Notes: generated by a model not told the origin, from the letters alone. 64,000 bases of DNA from Ilyomonas sp965214235 (GCA_965214235.1 CBDCBH010000003.1:558001-622000); one strand, 5' to 3'; counted from the stretch's first letter, positions 43,015 through 53,053 are shown. Program-made: numbers and translations.

Positions 43015-43926
43015 TCAAAATCCCCAATTCTTCATCATTGCCAAATCTTCCTTTGCACAAGCAAGAGGTGTTTGATCTCCATACGATTCCTGCTCAATAA
43101 TATATTGCTGAATGCCGCTATGCTGTTTTGCATAAGCGAGAATGTTTTTTGTTTCTACAATGCCTTTTCCAAGCACGCAGCTTTCGTAGCCGCCCTCATG
43201 CGTATCGCTTTTTATTTCGTCTTTCACGTGCATAGAAATGAACCTGCCAGGATAGCGTTGTAAATAATCCATACCTCTGCCACCGGCTCCATACATGTTA
43301 CCAATATCAATTTGCTGGGCAACTACATTTTTATCGGTTCCTTCCAACAGCAGATCGTACAATCGTTTATTATTAAGATAATGGTTGAACTCGTAACTCT
43401 CGTTATGATATGCGAAGTGAATGCCCGATTTCCTGCAGAGTTCTCCGGTTTTATTATACAGTTGCAGATACCATTTAAAATCATCTTCCTTCTTACAAAG
43501 ATTTTCATCCACGCCCGGGCTAATTATATATTGCATTCCCACTTTAGCGGCATCTTCTACTGTGTGCTTCCATTCATCTGTAAAATCACTTTTGTTTTTG
43601 TTCCAAATATCAGCACCCACAAAACTATGACCGCTCAGCATAGTTAATCCGGTATCATGCAACAGCCTTTTAAAATCATCCGGTTCATATCCATAAAATT
43701 TCCGGTTCTCATAACCGGCATGTTCAACATGGGTGTAGCCTATGGCAGCCAGTTGTTTCAGCGTGCCCGCAGGGTCTTTTTTCATATCATCACGAACAGA
43801 ATACAGTTGAATACCCACAATAAAGTGGCTGGCTGTATTAGCTGCCCATAGTGCTTTTGAAATAAGTAACGAGCCCGATACTGCGAGCGTGCTTTGCTTT
43901 ATAAACCGGCGTCTTGAAGTGTTCAT
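43015..43926 (-). CDS. Tat-exported sugar phosphate isomerase/epimerase-like TIM-barrel protein
   Basis: 303 residues from the ATG at 43926 (MNTSRRRFIKQSTLAVSGS), whose twin-arginine-type SRRRFIK and hydrophobic stretch form a Tat signal; the longer frame only adds an unrelated leader. The mature protein has the xylose-isomerase-like barrel (GIQLYSVRDDMKKDP, HVEHAGYENRKFYGY, HYHNESYEF-type FAYHNESYEFN, QQIDIGNMYGAGG, SMHVKDE). It probably acts on a sugar or polyol in the periplasm. Confidence 0.88.
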   Translation of the reverse strand: MNTSRRRFIKQSTLAVSGSLLISKALWAANTASHFIVGIQLYSVRDDMKKDPAGTLKQLAAIGYTHVEHAGYENRKFYGYEPDDFKRLLHDTGLTMLSGHSFVGADIWNKNKSDFTDEWKHTVEDAAKVGMQYIISPGVDENLCKKEDDFKWYLQLYNKTGELCRKSGIHFAYHNESYEFNHYLNNKRLYDLLLEGTDKNVVAQQIDIGNMYGAGGRGMDYLQRYPGRFISMHVKDEIKSDTHEGGYESCVLGKGIVETKNILAYAKQHSGIQQYIIEQESYGDQTPLACAKEDLAMMKNWGF

Positions 43927-44030
43927 AATTAATAACAGTTGGAGGAAATGAATTTTAAAAATACAAATCATTTTCGTTTAACAATAAGGTTCATGGAATA
44001 TGTTGGAGTGAAGATAGGTGGTTGTGATTT

Positions 44031-44091
44031 GCAAATCGGGAGATTGGAGGACGGAGCGACGCAATTAGGAGATTACGCCGAGCGAAGAGGT
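44031..44091. repeat. Degenerate REP copy distant from the RAYT gene
   Basis: GCAAATCGGGAGATT, then GGACGGAGCGACGCAATTAG and GAGATTACGCCGAGCGAAGA match, with scattered substitutions, the reverse strand of the REP at 18203-18258 along its whole length. The central 7-bp stem is partly lost. It lies in the 340-bp gap upstream of the restriction-modification operon; apart from this and the repeat below, the gap shows only a candidate promoter. Confidence 0.65.
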
Positions 44092-44123
44092 AAAGAATTA
44101 TAAAGTCGCAGACTCAATAGATG

Positions 44124-44173
44124 CAGCGAAGTTGAAAACATTCGCCGGGGCTTTTGTGTAGCAAACTTCGCTG
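44124..44173. repeat. 10-bp inverted repeat upstream of the RM operon
   Basis: CAGCGAAGTT (44124-44133) and AACTTCGCTG (44164-44173) are perfect complements with a 30-base loop. It could be an operator or a remnant of another mobile repeat; position about 90 bases before the methyltransferase start is the only functional hint. Confidence 0.4.
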
Positions 44174-44233
44174 AATTAGGGAAGATAGCTTGCTAAAGGT
44201 GAAAAGTTTCAACTGATTTATAGACTTTACTAT

Positions 44234-44241
44234 TAAATTTG
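44234..44241 (+). promoter_or_regulatory. Candidate -7 box for the RM operon
   Basis: TAAATTTG matches TAnnTTTG exactly, 24 bases upstream of the methyltransferase ATG. No well-spaced -33 TTTG is visible, so support is partial. Confidence 0.35.
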
Positions 44242-44265
44242 TTACCTAAATTCATTAGCATAAAA

Positions 44266-45273
44266 ATGACCTACACAATACAGGATATTCAAGAAAGATT
44301 ATCACTATTTGATGGAAACATGGAAGAATATATCCAAGCGAACAAAATAAAAATAGGTAAAAACGGTTCTATTTCTGCTAAATCATATCAAGCTCTTCTT
44401 GATTTTTGCTCTACAAAACATGATACTAAAAGCGATGAACCCGTATATGTACTTAATGGCCACAAAATAGAAGTCAAAACCAAACCTTTCTTTGAAAGCG
44501 AAAACGAAACAATTTCCATATTTCAGGATGATGCCATTAATTTTTTAAAAACTCTACCTTCTGCCAGTGTTGATGTTATTATAACTGATCCTGCTTATTC
44601 TGGAATGAATCAAAAATTAAAGTTAGGTAGCGGTAAAATAATTGGAAAATATATTGATGCAGGAAAAGACGATGCAAAATGGTTTGAAGAATTTCACGAT
44701 ACAGAAGAAAATTATAAGACTTTTCTACAGGAATCTTTTAGGGTATTAAAAAATAATAGGCACATCTATTTAATGTTTGATTCTTATTCTCTTTTAACAC
44801 TTGCTCCTATTGTTCGTGATGTTTTTGAAGTTAAAAACCTTCTTTGTTGGGACAAAGCAAATATTGGACTTGGACATTATTTTAGAAGAAGACATGAATT
44901 TATAATGTTCGCAAGCAAGGGTAAACGTCCTTTAAATTCTAAAAGCATTCCTGATGTATGGAAAATAAAAAGAGTTGTTGGCTCTTTATATCCTACACAA
45001 AAGCCAACAGAGGTTTTCGAATTAATGCTAAAAGGAAGTGCAGAAAAGGATTTTGTAGTTTGTGATCCGTTTCTTGGAAGTGGGTCTTCTGCTATTGCAG
45101 CAATAAAAGCTAATTGCAAATTTTTAGGCTGTGATATTTCCGAAAAGTCTGTAGTTTTTTCAAAGGAAAGGATTGAACAGTTCCTAAAAACAAATACTGA
45201 TAAATATCAGAAAAATTCACTTTTGAGTGATGATGAAGCAATGACAAAACTATTCATTAATGGCAAACCTTAG
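44266..45273 (+). CDS. Type II DNA methyltransferase (N6-adenine/N4-cytosine, beta-type order)
   Basis: 335 residues from MTYTIQDIQER. The catalytic motif IV reads ITDPAYSGM near residue 107, with Ala in place of the usual second Pro (DPPY). The SAM-binding motif I, VCDPFLGSGSSAIAA, comes late, near residue 266, after YPTQKPTEVFELM, which is the beta-class order. The first 85 residues are a separate N-terminal part. It protects the site cut by the adjacent AlwI-like nuclease. Its end overlaps that gene by 14 bases. AT-rich relative to neighbours. Confidence 0.88.
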   Translation: MTYTIQDIQERLSLFDGNMEEYIQANKIKIGKNGSISAKSYQALLDFCSTKHDTKSDEPVYVLNGHKIEVKTKPFFESENETISIFQDDAINFLKTLPSASVDVIITDPAYSGMNQKLKLGSGKIIGKYIDAGKDDAKWFEEFHDTEENYKTFLQESFRVLKNNRHIYLMFDSYSLLTLAPIVRDVFEVKNLLCWDKANIGLGHYFRRRHEFIMFASKGKRPLNSKSIPDVWKIKRVVGSLYPTQKPTEVFELMLKGSAEKDFVVCDPFLGSGSSAIAAIKANCKFLGCDISEKSVVFSKERIEQFLKTNTDKYQKNSLLSDDEAMTKLFINGKP

Positions 45274-46942
45274 TAAAACCCGAGCCGTATTTGCGGTAAC
45301 ATCACCCCGTACAGTTGAAAAGATAATACCTGAAATTCGTCTTTTATTAGAAAACTTTGAAGGTCATATATGGAATATGCAAACGCAAATAGCTTTCTAT
45401 GATGAGTTATGTAAATCGGAATTCTATTTAGGCGGTTCACCGAATATGACTAATGCAAAAAAGTCCTTAGCTGCAAGAGATAGAATTACAAGAGCTCCAA
45501 AAGCATTGGGATATATTGATTTAAAACCAAAAATTAAGCTTACTGAAGTTGGGCAGAATCTATTAGGTGGAATAAGAACGCATGAAGTAATTGCGAAACA
45601 GCTTTTCAAATTTCAACTTCCTTCACCATATCATAATTTATCAACTAATAAAGGCTTTAATATACGCCCATATCTCGAATTGTTAAGACTTATAAAAGAA
45701 CTTGGCAACTTATCAAAAACAGAAATTGCCATTTTCTTTGTTCAGATAATTCATCATAATAAATTTGATTCTATTGTTACTGCGATTCAAAAATTCCGTA
45801 GTGATGCAAAAAGCAATACTGGCAATAGAAAAGAATTTATTTCTAAAGTGTTTGAACAAGAACTTATAAAAATTTATGATATTGATATTAAGACAAACAA
45901 TTTAAAAACGCGTGAAAATTCTGACAGATCTCTCAAAACTTTTATAAAAACAAAAAGAAGTCTTCATATAGATTATGCGGATGCATTCATGCGCTATCTA
46001 CGCGCAACGCAACTTATTACTTTTGATAGGAAAACTTTTCGAATGATAATTGCTCCTTCAAGGAAAGCTGAAGTTGATTATATACTCAGTAACATTGACA
46101 GAAATGCTTTATCATTTAAAACAGAGATAGAATATAAAAATTACTTGTTTGATCCTTTTTCATTATTACTTCTTACTGATGATAGAAATTATTTAGAAGA
46201 TAGACTATATAAGTTAGCTGTAGAGTTTAAGACAGACACCAATATTGACGATTTAAAAGATTTATTAGAAGCTACTGAAGAGCAAATGATTTCTCAATCT
46301 ATACAGAATACTGCCACTTCTTTAAAGAATTATAAAGAGTATGATGATGTAATTGATGTTTTTAATAAAATTATTAAAAAAGAAGTTCCGGATCTGCCTC
46401 TTTATCTAGAGTGGAATGTTTGGCGATCATTTGTTATGATGAATTATGCAAAAGAAGTGATTGGAAATTTCAAAATCGATTTAGATGGTGTTCCCTTATC
46501 AACGGCCGGTGGAAATGTTGCTGATATAGAAATTCAATATCAAGATTTCAAGGTGCTAATTGAAGTAACACTGTCAGTAGGACAAAAACAATATGAAATG
46601 GAAAATGAGTCAGTAGCACGGCATTATGGAAGAGCTCAAAATGCAACTGATGAGCCTGTTTATTGTATTTTTATAGCTCCTAAAATTAATGAAGCCACTC
46701 TTGCTTATTTTTATGATAAGAATATCAAAGCTCCAAAATTTTATGGTGGCAAAACCAAAATAGTACCAATGAATTTAAGCCAATTTATAGCTTTCATAAC
46801 AATTGCAAAAGATAAAGGTTTTAATCACTCACGTCTTTTAAAAGCATATTTAGAATCAGTAATTAAAAAGAATAGATCTGTTGATGATGAAACTGTCTGG
46901 TCACAGCACATTCATGATTCGATTTCTGTTTGGATAAGCTAA
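45260..46942 (+). CDS. AlwI-family type II restriction endonuclease
   Basis: 560 residues. The opening RAVFAVTSPRTVEKIIPEIR, then LLLENFEGHIWN and QTQIAFYDEL resemble the AlwI family; AlwI itself is a type IIS enzyme that recognises GGATC. Near residues 420-437 NVADIEIQYQDFKVLIEVTLS fits the catalytic region of this family, with D, then E-V-T where classical PD-(D/E)XK enzymes have E-x-K. It makes a complete RM pair with the preceding methyltransferase (14-base overlap). The actual recognition sequence cannot be read from the protein. AT-rich, likely acquired. Confidence 0.85.
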   Translation: MANLSKTRAVFAVTSPRTVEKIIPEIRLLLENFEGHIWNMQTQIAFYDELCKSEFYLGGSPNMTNAKKSLAARDRITRAPKALGYIDLKPKIKLTEVGQNLLGGIRTHEVIAKQLFKFQLPSPYHNLSTNKGFNIRPYLELLRLIKELGNLSKTEIAIFFVQIIHHNKFDSIVTAIQKFRSDAKSNTGNRKEFISKVFEQELIKIYDIDIKTNNLKTRENSDRSLKTFIKTKRSLHIDYADAFMRYLRATQLITFDRKTFRMIIAPSRKAEVDYILSNIDRNALSFKTEIEYKNYLFDPFSLLLLTDDRNYLEDRLYKLAVEFKTDTNIDDLKDLLEATEEQMISQSIQNTATSLKNYKEYDDVIDVFNKIIKKEVPDLPLYLEWNVWRSFVMMNYAKEVIGNFKIDLDGVPLSTAGGNVADIEIQYQDFKVLIEVTLSVGQKQYEMENESVARHYGRAQNATDEPVYCIFIAPKINEATLAYFYDKNIKAPKFYGGKTKIVPMNLSQFIAFITIAKDKGFNHSRLLKAYLESVIKKNRSVDDETVWSQHIHDSISVWIS

Positions 46943-47202
46943 TATCTCGATTTTGCAAGATGTAAGCATAACTTACTTTTAAAACAAATACAGCAAGTAT
47001 CACTCTCATCTTTGCGAAGTGTTCCACGTTCTTAGAGGTGTTACTGCAGCGCACCTCGAACAACATTAGCACCAGAATGGGGTTAGCACAATTTGGTTTT
47101 ACCTCAATAACAACGTCCCCTTGTTCCAACAGCTGTAACCTACCATACTATTCCCAATCCATCGCATTCACACGAGGCATAGTTTTCGATGCCGTTTTTA
47201 TT

Positions 47203-47454
47203 ATGAAGATGAGTGAAGATTTGATAAAGAAGCTGAGTGGCCTATACGAGCCATCTGCCATGATTAACCTTCGTTTTAAAGAAAAAGACATCCTTTTTAA
47301 AACTGATGAGAAGGGCAACCCAATACTGCTTTTTGTTGGCAAGCTCTCAGATGATGGCCTTGTTCGGGGTGAGCGTTTTGCCAGAAGAATTGTTTATAAC
47401 ACAGACGGTAAAGTAATCAAGGATCACTGGGATAATAAAGGAAAAGCTACATAA
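47203..47454 (+). CDS. Small conserved-type hypothetical protein
   Basis: 83 residues from the ATG at 47203 (MKMSEDLIKKLSGLYEPSAM); a second ATG two codons later is equally possible. The longer upstream frame is Ser/Thr-rich without protein-like features. The body has alternating strands (MINLRFKEKDILFKTDEKG, PILLFVGKLSDDGLVRGERF, RRIVYNTDGKVIKDHWDNKG). I do not recognise a family. It lies downstream of the RM operon but its composition is closer to the chromosome, so it is probably unrelated to restriction. Confidence 0.55.
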   Translation: MKMSEDLIKKLSGLYEPSAMINLRFKEKDILFKTDEKGNPILLFVGKLSDDGLVRGERFARRIVYNTDGKVIKDHWDNKGKAT

Positions 47455-47681
47455 GGCATAAGCAGTAGCGCAGGTTTTTATTTTGTTGTTATCATGCTTG
47501 TTTTACAAGATATTTTACTATAAGAGCATTGCGTACGGCATTACCTTCACCATCATTACTAAAGCAGATACATCTTTCCCCATTCCAGCGCAAGCATCCG
47601 CTGGTTCCTGCCTTAATAGTAAACAATCGGCTTTTAATAAAAAGTATATTTTTATTGGCAAAGAATACCAACAAAGCATAA

Positions 47682-48800
47682 ATGAAAGCTGCCATGAAAA
47701 TTACCCGCGTTACCTTATTGGGCATTTTGCTGAACCTGTTATCCAACGGCAACCGTTTGATGGCTCAGCCTTTTCGCGACCCTCATACACCCGGCTATGT
47801 AAAGGCCACAGACCTGCAGGACGGTACTGTGCCTTCGCCCCATTCCAATGGCAATTTTATACTCGGGCCTACCCACACTCCTGCAGCGGAGATGGTTGTA
47901 AATGCTAACGTGCCACAGGGTAATGTTTATCAGTTTACAATGAATTCAGGGGACAGTAAAAGGTATCCGGGTATTGCCCGCGAACCGGGTACCTTTGGAA
48001 AAGAAGACTCTACAAATCCTGCTAAGTTGATTGTTACTACCAGTCATCCTGCTTCCTACACCCGTCATGTAGAGGTGTATGTTCCCAAACAGTATGTGCC
48101 CGGTAGCCCCGCACCTTTTATAATTGGAACCGACGGCCCCGATCATGGGCTCTTTACAACCCTGGATAACTTGATTGCCGAAGAGAAAGTTCCGCCAATG
48201 ATTGCCATTTCTGTTGGCAATGGCAGTGGCGATGCACAAGGCAGCGAACGCGGGCTGGAATACGATGCAATGTCGGGCGTGTATGCAGAATTTATTGAGA
48301 ATGAACTCTTACCGCTGGTAGAAAAGAAGTATAATGTGAAGCTGACCAAAGACCCGAACGGACGTGCAACTATGGGCGGAAGTTCCGGCGGATCCTGTGC
48401 CCTGATAATGGCGTGGTACCACCCGGAATGGTACCATCTTGTGCTTACCTATTCGGGCACATATATAAACCAGCAATGGCCATACAACCCCGAAACACCA
48501 CATGGTGCCTGGGAGTTTCACGAACATCTAATTCCGGATAGCCCTAAAAAGCCAATACGCATCTGGATAGAGGTGGGCGATAAGGACCTTTATAATCCGA
48601 ACGTAATGCGCGATAACATGCACGATTGGGTAGTAGCCAACGAAAATATGGCAAAGGTACTGGCTGCCAAAGGCTACACATACCAGTTTGTTTTTGCCCG
48701 TAATGCCGGGCATGTAGATCACAATGTAAAAGAGCAAACACTACCCGAAGCACTGGAATGGCTTTGGAAGGATTATCATACAGCTACGGTTAAGAAGTAA
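47682..48800 (+). CDS. Secreted esterase, alpha/beta-hydrolase (esterase D/Fes type)
   Basis: 372 residues; the start may instead be at 47694 (MKITRVTLLG), which gives a cleaner signal peptide ending near LMAQ. PASYTRHVEVYVPKQY opens the catalytic domain, the nucleophile is in TMGGSSGGSCAL near residue 231, Asp in VGDKDLYNP near residue 303 and His in AGHVDHN near residue 349. Relatives include enterochelin-esterase-like and acetyl-xylan/feruloyl esterases. The substrate is unknown; export suggests extracellular carbohydrate or siderophore esters. Confidence 0.85.
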   Translation: MKAAMKITRVTLLGILLNLLSNGNRLMAQPFRDPHTPGYVKATDLQDGTVPSPHSNGNFILGPTHTPAAEMVVNANVPQGNVYQFTMNSGDSKRYPGIAREPGTFGKEDSTNPAKLIVTTSHPASYTRHVEVYVPKQYVPGSPAPFIIGTDGPDHGLFTTLDNLIAEEKVPPMIAISVGNGSGDAQGSERGLEYDAMSGVYAEFIENELLPLVEKKYNVKLTKDPNGRATMGGSSGGSCALIMAWYHPEWYHLVLTYSGTYINQQWPYNPETPHGAWEFHEHLIPDSPKKPIRIWIEVGDKDLYNPNVMRDNMHDWVVANENMAKVLAAKGYTYQFVFARNAGHVDHNVKEQTLPEALEWLWKDYHTATVKK

Positions 48801-49113
48801 AAAAGCAGCTGCGGCTAATTCGGAAGAGAGGTTATGAATATAAACATAGCAGCGTAGGCTTTTATGAATTGTAAAGGGCTGTGCATTTGTGCCTGTGCAT
48901 TATAAGGAATTGCAGTAACATTTACCGCAGGTCTCGTGCCATCGCACAAAAAGCTTTGCTATGAAGACCCGCTGCAACGTAAAACTCATGCAAAGAAGCA
49001 GTTGATTTAATAGTGAATTTTACGAATAATAGTACTTACATAGTTCGACAAGACTTTTACAATCTCAAATCTTTTCACCATATTTACACATCATTGTTTA
49101 AATTGCTGCCACT
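48801..49113. other. Intergenic region without recognised features
   Basis: 313 bases between the esterase and GH3 genes. No reading frame, repeat, tRNA or convincing terminator was found. Just upstream of the GH3 start, TAAATTGC differs by a single base from the TAnnTTTG promoter box. Confidence 0.5.
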
Positions 49114-50622
49114 ATGAAACTGATTAGTCCTGCCATCTCGCGCCTCATGCGCCTGCGCTACAGCCGCATGGAAGATTGGATGAATGATCCGATTGCTGTT
49201 CAGCGTCAGGTATTGCAGGAATTAATCACACATGGTCAATACACCTGCTTTGGATGCAGACACCAGTTTCATAACATCTTTAACATCCGCACCTTTAAAG
49301 AACACATTCCTATTAGTGAATACGAAGACATTAAAAGTTACATCCATCTTTTGATGCAAGGCGAGGAAAATATGTTGTGGAATACGCCTGTAAAATGGTT
49401 TGCTAAAAGCAGCGGCACCACAAGTGACAGAAGCAAGTTTATACCCGTTACTGATGAAAGTCTTGAAGAGTGCCACTATGCCGCCGCTAAAGATGTTGTA
49501 ACAGCTTATTACAATTACTTTCCCGACAGCGATTTGCTTACCGGTAAAGGTTTGGTTATTGGAGGCAGCCACCAGATGAGCCAGTTGAACGAAGAAGTAT
49601 CGTATGGCGATTTGAGTGCAGTATTGTTACAAAATACACCGTTTTGGGGACAGTGGCTGCGCACCCCTGAATTATCGATTGCGCTGATGGATGAATGGGA
49701 AACTAAAATCGAAGCGCTTGCGCAGAATACCATTGCAGAAAATGTAACGTCTATTTCCGGCGTGCCAACGTGGACGTTGATTTTAATAAAACGCATTTTA
49801 CAAATAACAGGAAAAAGTACCTTGAAAGAAGTATGGCCGAATCTTGAATTGTATATGCACGGCGGTGTATCGTTTGTGCCTTATAAAGAGCAGTTTAAAA
49901 ACCTCCTGGGCAATGATGTTCATTACTTAGAAACATACAACGCCAGTGAAGGTTTTTTTGCTGCACAATGCAACCCGTACGATGATGGTATGACTTTGTT
50001 TTTGCAGCATGGAATTTTTTATGAATTTATGCCAATGGAAGAATATGGCAAGCCGCAACCCAAAACAATCGGGCTTGATAAAGTAGAATTGAATAAAAAT
50101 TACGCGCCTGTTATTTCCACCAACGGAGGTTTGTGGCGTTATCTTTTGGGCGATACTATTCAGTTTACATCGTTGGCCCCTTTTCGTATCAAAGTAAGCG
50201 GTCGCATCCGCCATTTTATCAATGCCTTTGGCGAAGAAGTGATTGTTGACAATAGCGACAAAGCCATTGCCATCGCCTGTGAAAAAACAGGTGCCATTGT
50301 AAACGATTATACAGCAGCACCGCTTTATTTTTCCAACAATACCAACGGTACGCACGAATGGCTGATTGAGTTTGAAAAAGCACCCCTCAACACCCAACAA
50401 TTTGCTTATGAATTGGACTGCGCTTTAAAAAGCATCAACAGCGATTATGAAGCCAAGCGACATAAAGACATTGCTTTGCGTATGCCCGTTGTACATAGTT
50501 TACCCAGACATCTGTTTTGCCAATGGTTGAAGCTGAAAGGAAAGCTGGGCGGGCAACATAAGATTCCACGCTTAAGCAACGATAGAAAATATGTAGATGA
50601 ATTGCTGGCGATGATGCAGTGA
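49114..50622 (+). CDS. GH3 family acyl-adenylate-forming enzyme
   Basis: 502 residues, full length. The ATP-binding motif FAKSSGTTSDRSKFIPVT is near residue 98, SGVPTWTLILIKRIL near residue 215, ETYNASEGFFAAQ near residue 271 (motif 2) and WRYLLGDTIQFTS near residue 345 (motif 3). Plant GH3 proteins conjugate amino acids to hormones; bacterial homologues are adenylating enzymes whose acid and amine substrates are mostly undetermined. Cytosolic. No obvious biosynthetic partner is adjacent. Confidence 0.92.
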   Translation: MKLISPAISRLMRLRYSRMEDWMNDPIAVQRQVLQELITHGQYTCFGCRHQFHNIFNIRTFKEHIPISEYEDIKSYIHLLMQGEENMLWNTPVKWFAKSSGTTSDRSKFIPVTDESLEECHYAAAKDVVTAYYNYFPDSDLLTGKGLVIGGSHQMSQLNEEVSYGDLSAVLLQNTPFWGQWLRTPELSIALMDEWETKIEALAQNTIAENVTSISGVPTWTLILIKRILQITGKSTLKEVWPNLELYMHGGVSFVPYKEQFKNLLGNDVHYLETYNASEGFFAAQCNPYDDGMTLFLQHGIFYEFMPMEEYGKPQPKTIGLDKVELNKNYAPVISTNGGLWRYLLGDTIQFTSLAPFRIKVSGRIRHFINAFGEEVIVDNSDKAIAIACEKTGAIVNDYTAAPLYFSNNTNGTHEWLIEFEKAPLNTQQFAYELDCALKSINSDYEAKRHKDIALRMPVVHSLPRHLFCQWLKLKGKLGGQHKIPRLSNDRKYVDELLAMMQ

Positions 50623-50685
50623 GAAACGAATCTAAATAATTTGTGCAAAACAAAACTTGTTATAATACCGTAAGCCACCTTTTCT

Positions 50686-53016
50686 TTATTTCACTACTAT
50701 TACATCTTTTCTTCTTTCGGCAGGCGTTACTTGTAAATCTGTAATTACACCATTTATTACTTTTCCTTCTACAGTAGTATTGTAAGGCGCATGAAGCTTA
50801 AAAGAACAATTCCAGTCTTTTGGCCATGCCGGTGATAATCTTATAATTTTATCATCCGTTTGCATCAGCATTTCCTGCAAAGCAATCATGCCGCTGCCAC
50901 CCCAGTTATGGTCGGGGGCCCAATCGAAACCCGGCCCCCAAAAAGCAGGAAACCGCCGGCCGGAATTCTTTAATTTATCTAAAGTAAGAGCGGCAGCTTC
51001 ATCGGTTAAACCCAATCGTGCACACCAGATAGCATCCTGTTTCCAACCAACAAAGCCCTTGTATTTTGCTGCTTCGGTATCGTATTTCCATGTATTGATA
51101 GCCGTATCCAATCCAGGTTTTCCAACACCGTATTCGCCATACGGAAATACCGGATACAACTGCGGTATTTCTTCGTTATTTATCCGTTCCCAAACTACCG
51201 CCGGCGCAATGGTTGTATGTCCCTGCATTTGCCGGAAAGAAAAGGGTGGAATCTTTTTAAGCATTGCCTGCCAATGTTCTCTTTCTGTTGTATCTAAATA
51301 GCTTGTTGGCAATTGCAACAATTGTTGTAAAACAGCTTTTAAACCAGCAATTGTAGTTACAGAATTGTACGTTATTTTATACGTTTCTGCGGCGCTGCCC
51401 GGATAAATTACCAAATGACCATCGTCATCGAGAGCATGAGTGCTTCGCATCAATTGCGCCTGCTGATAATGTTCATCAAAAAACGTGAGGCTGCTTTTTA
51501 TCAGGGGCATATATTGGCTAATATCATTGCCGGTAAATTGCTGCGATTGCAATATCATTAAACAGAACTCCAATACCGTATCCCAGGTATAATCTATCCA
51601 GCTATTGTACAACAATCCTTTGTCGAAATAAGGCGGACGTTGTTGTACATATTCCCCTGCCTGTGGCAAACCAAAATTTTCTATCTGCTCATTAAAAAGA
51701 GCGCCTTTATGATGCCAGTAAGTTTCGCTCAGTAACTCCGCATTGTGTAAAATATGTAAATAAAAATCGAACTGCGGCTTCATCATATCTATATCGCCGC
51801 TTTTTAACATTGGCCAATAAACAAGCCTTTGGTTTTGTGCTGTAAATGTTCCCCCGCCCCACAACCGGAAATCGGGCGTAAAAGGCAAATCTGATCTCAC
51901 AAAAACCGGATCATAAGTAAACAATCCGCCGTTGAATTTTGTGGGATAAGAGCCATACGCATTGCATCCTAACATGTACCGGAACAACTGGTAATTTCGC
52001 CCAACCTGCCAGATTACAGAAGCTGTATCTCGTTTGTTTTCGTTGATATAAATATAACTTCGGTTGTTATATTCCTGCCACCATTTTATGCTTTTTTCAT
52101 GGGCTGTTTTCTCATCAATTTTTGCTTTGCTTATCATTGATTGCAAACCCGTTTTCCATTCATCAACGGTTGCTGTTGTATCTATGTACAGGCACATGCT
52201 TACCTGAATATTTCTCGCCGTTTTTTTAGTTTGTAAATGCCATGCTGTGAAAGCAGTGTTTACGTAAGTTCCCGTGTCGGCTCCAGCCGCAATCATGCCG
52301 GTGCCTTGCAAATAACCTCCGAATGTCAGGTGATGCAACGGGTTCCACAGCTCACTTTTTATGCTGTCTAACCCTTGTTCATGAACAGAATAATCGAATA
52401 CCGACTGATCGCGGTTGCGATGATAAAACAGCACGCCATTATGGGCAAAACCTATAGAGTCTTTAAACCCGGTTACCTTTTGGTTTTGCATGAATTTGTA
52501 CGATGTGGCAGATTTTTCATTTGTGGTGTACAACCTGTCTTGTGTACGCCAGCTTTCATAGCTTGCGGTTGCATTTACAGGCACCGTGCTTTGTATATCT
52601 GCATGTATCAAAGGGCGAAATACATCTACCCAAACATTTACTGTTGTTTGTTGTTTTCCATTTGTGCCGGTTATTTGTACATAACCCTCTTTTAGTTTTA
52701 GCTCTTGTTTAAAAACGGCTTTGTTGCCGAAAGGATTCGGACTCAAATGCAACCGCAGCCTGCCGAGTTTTGGAAATTCATTATTCTCATCAAATGCGCC
52801 GCTTCGCGAAATATACATCAGCACATCACCGTTTTCTACCCATACATTCAAGCCAATATCGCCACCGCCGCAAGGCATTGATTCACTTGAATTTTTACTC
52901 TCACTTGTCCAAATAATATTGTATTGATCTGACTTTGGTTGAGCAGTTGCCAATTGTGTACTCATCAATAGCAGTAAATAAAAAGGCAAAAACTTACCGA
53001 AGTAATTAAAATTCAT
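50686..53016 (-). CDS. DUF5703 glycoside-hydrolase-like secreted protein
   Basis: 776 residues with a signal peptide ending near LATAQ. The N-terminal beta domain (YNIIWTSESKNSSESMPCGGGDIGLNVWVENGDVLMYISR) is characteristic of DUF5703. From about residue 330 an (alpha/alpha)6 six-hairpin glycosidase-type region follows (YMLGCNAYGSYPTKFNGGLFT, ETYWHHKGALFNEQIENFGLP, WAPDHNWGGSGMIALQEML). It probably cleaves a plant or host polysaccharide such as rhamnose- or fucose-containing chains; the substrate is inferred only from fold. No SusC/SusD pair is adjacent. Confidence 0.85.
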   Translation of the reverse strand: MNFNYFGKFLPFYLLLLMSTQLATAQPKSDQYNIIWTSESKNSSESMPCGGGDIGLNVWVENGDVLMYISRSGAFDENNEFPKLGRLRLHLSPNPFGNKAVFKQELKLKEGYVQITGTNGKQQTTVNVWVDVFRPLIHADIQSTVPVNATASYESWRTQDRLYTTNEKSATSYKFMQNQKVTGFKDSIGFAHNGVLFYHRNRDQSVFDYSVHEQGLDSIKSELWNPLHHLTFGGYLQGTGMIAAGADTGTYVNTAFTAWHLQTKKTARNIQVSMCLYIDTTATVDEWKTGLQSMISKAKIDEKTAHEKSIKWWQEYNNRSYIYINENKRDTASVIWQVGRNYQLFRYMLGCNAYGSYPTKFNGGLFTYDPVFVRSDLPFTPDFRLWGGGTFTAQNQRLVYWPMLKSGDIDMMKPQFDFYLHILHNAELLSETYWHHKGALFNEQIENFGLPQAGEYVQQRPPYFDKGLLYNSWIDYTWDTVLEFCLMILQSQQFTGNDISQYMPLIKSSLTFFDEHYQQAQLMRSTHALDDDGHLVIYPGSAAETYKITYNSVTTIAGLKAVLQQLLQLPTSYLDTTEREHWQAMLKKIPPFSFRQMQGHTTIAPAVVWERINNEEIPQLYPVFPYGEYGVGKPGLDTAINTWKYDTEAAKYKGFVGWKQDAIWCARLGLTDEAAALTLDKLKNSGRRFPAFWGPGFDWAPDHNWGGSGMIALQEMLMQTDDKIIRLSPAWPKDWNCSFKLHAPYNTTVEGKVINGVITDLQVTPAERRKDVIVVK

Positions 53017-53040
53017 CTTTTTTATTGAAAGATAAAAATG

Positions 53041-53053
53041 AGTAAAAACAAAC
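53041..53053 (+). repeat. Exact copy of dispersed 13-mer AGTAAAAACAAAC
   Basis: Lies in the 56-bp gap between the amidase and DUF5703 genes, on the strand opposite to both. See the motif finding. Confidence 0.7.

Noticed and set aside
47038..47202. N-terminal extension of the hypothetical gene at 47203
   Set aside because: It is low-complexity Ser/Thr/Asn sequence unlike the compact downstream domain; an ATG at 47203 is preferred.
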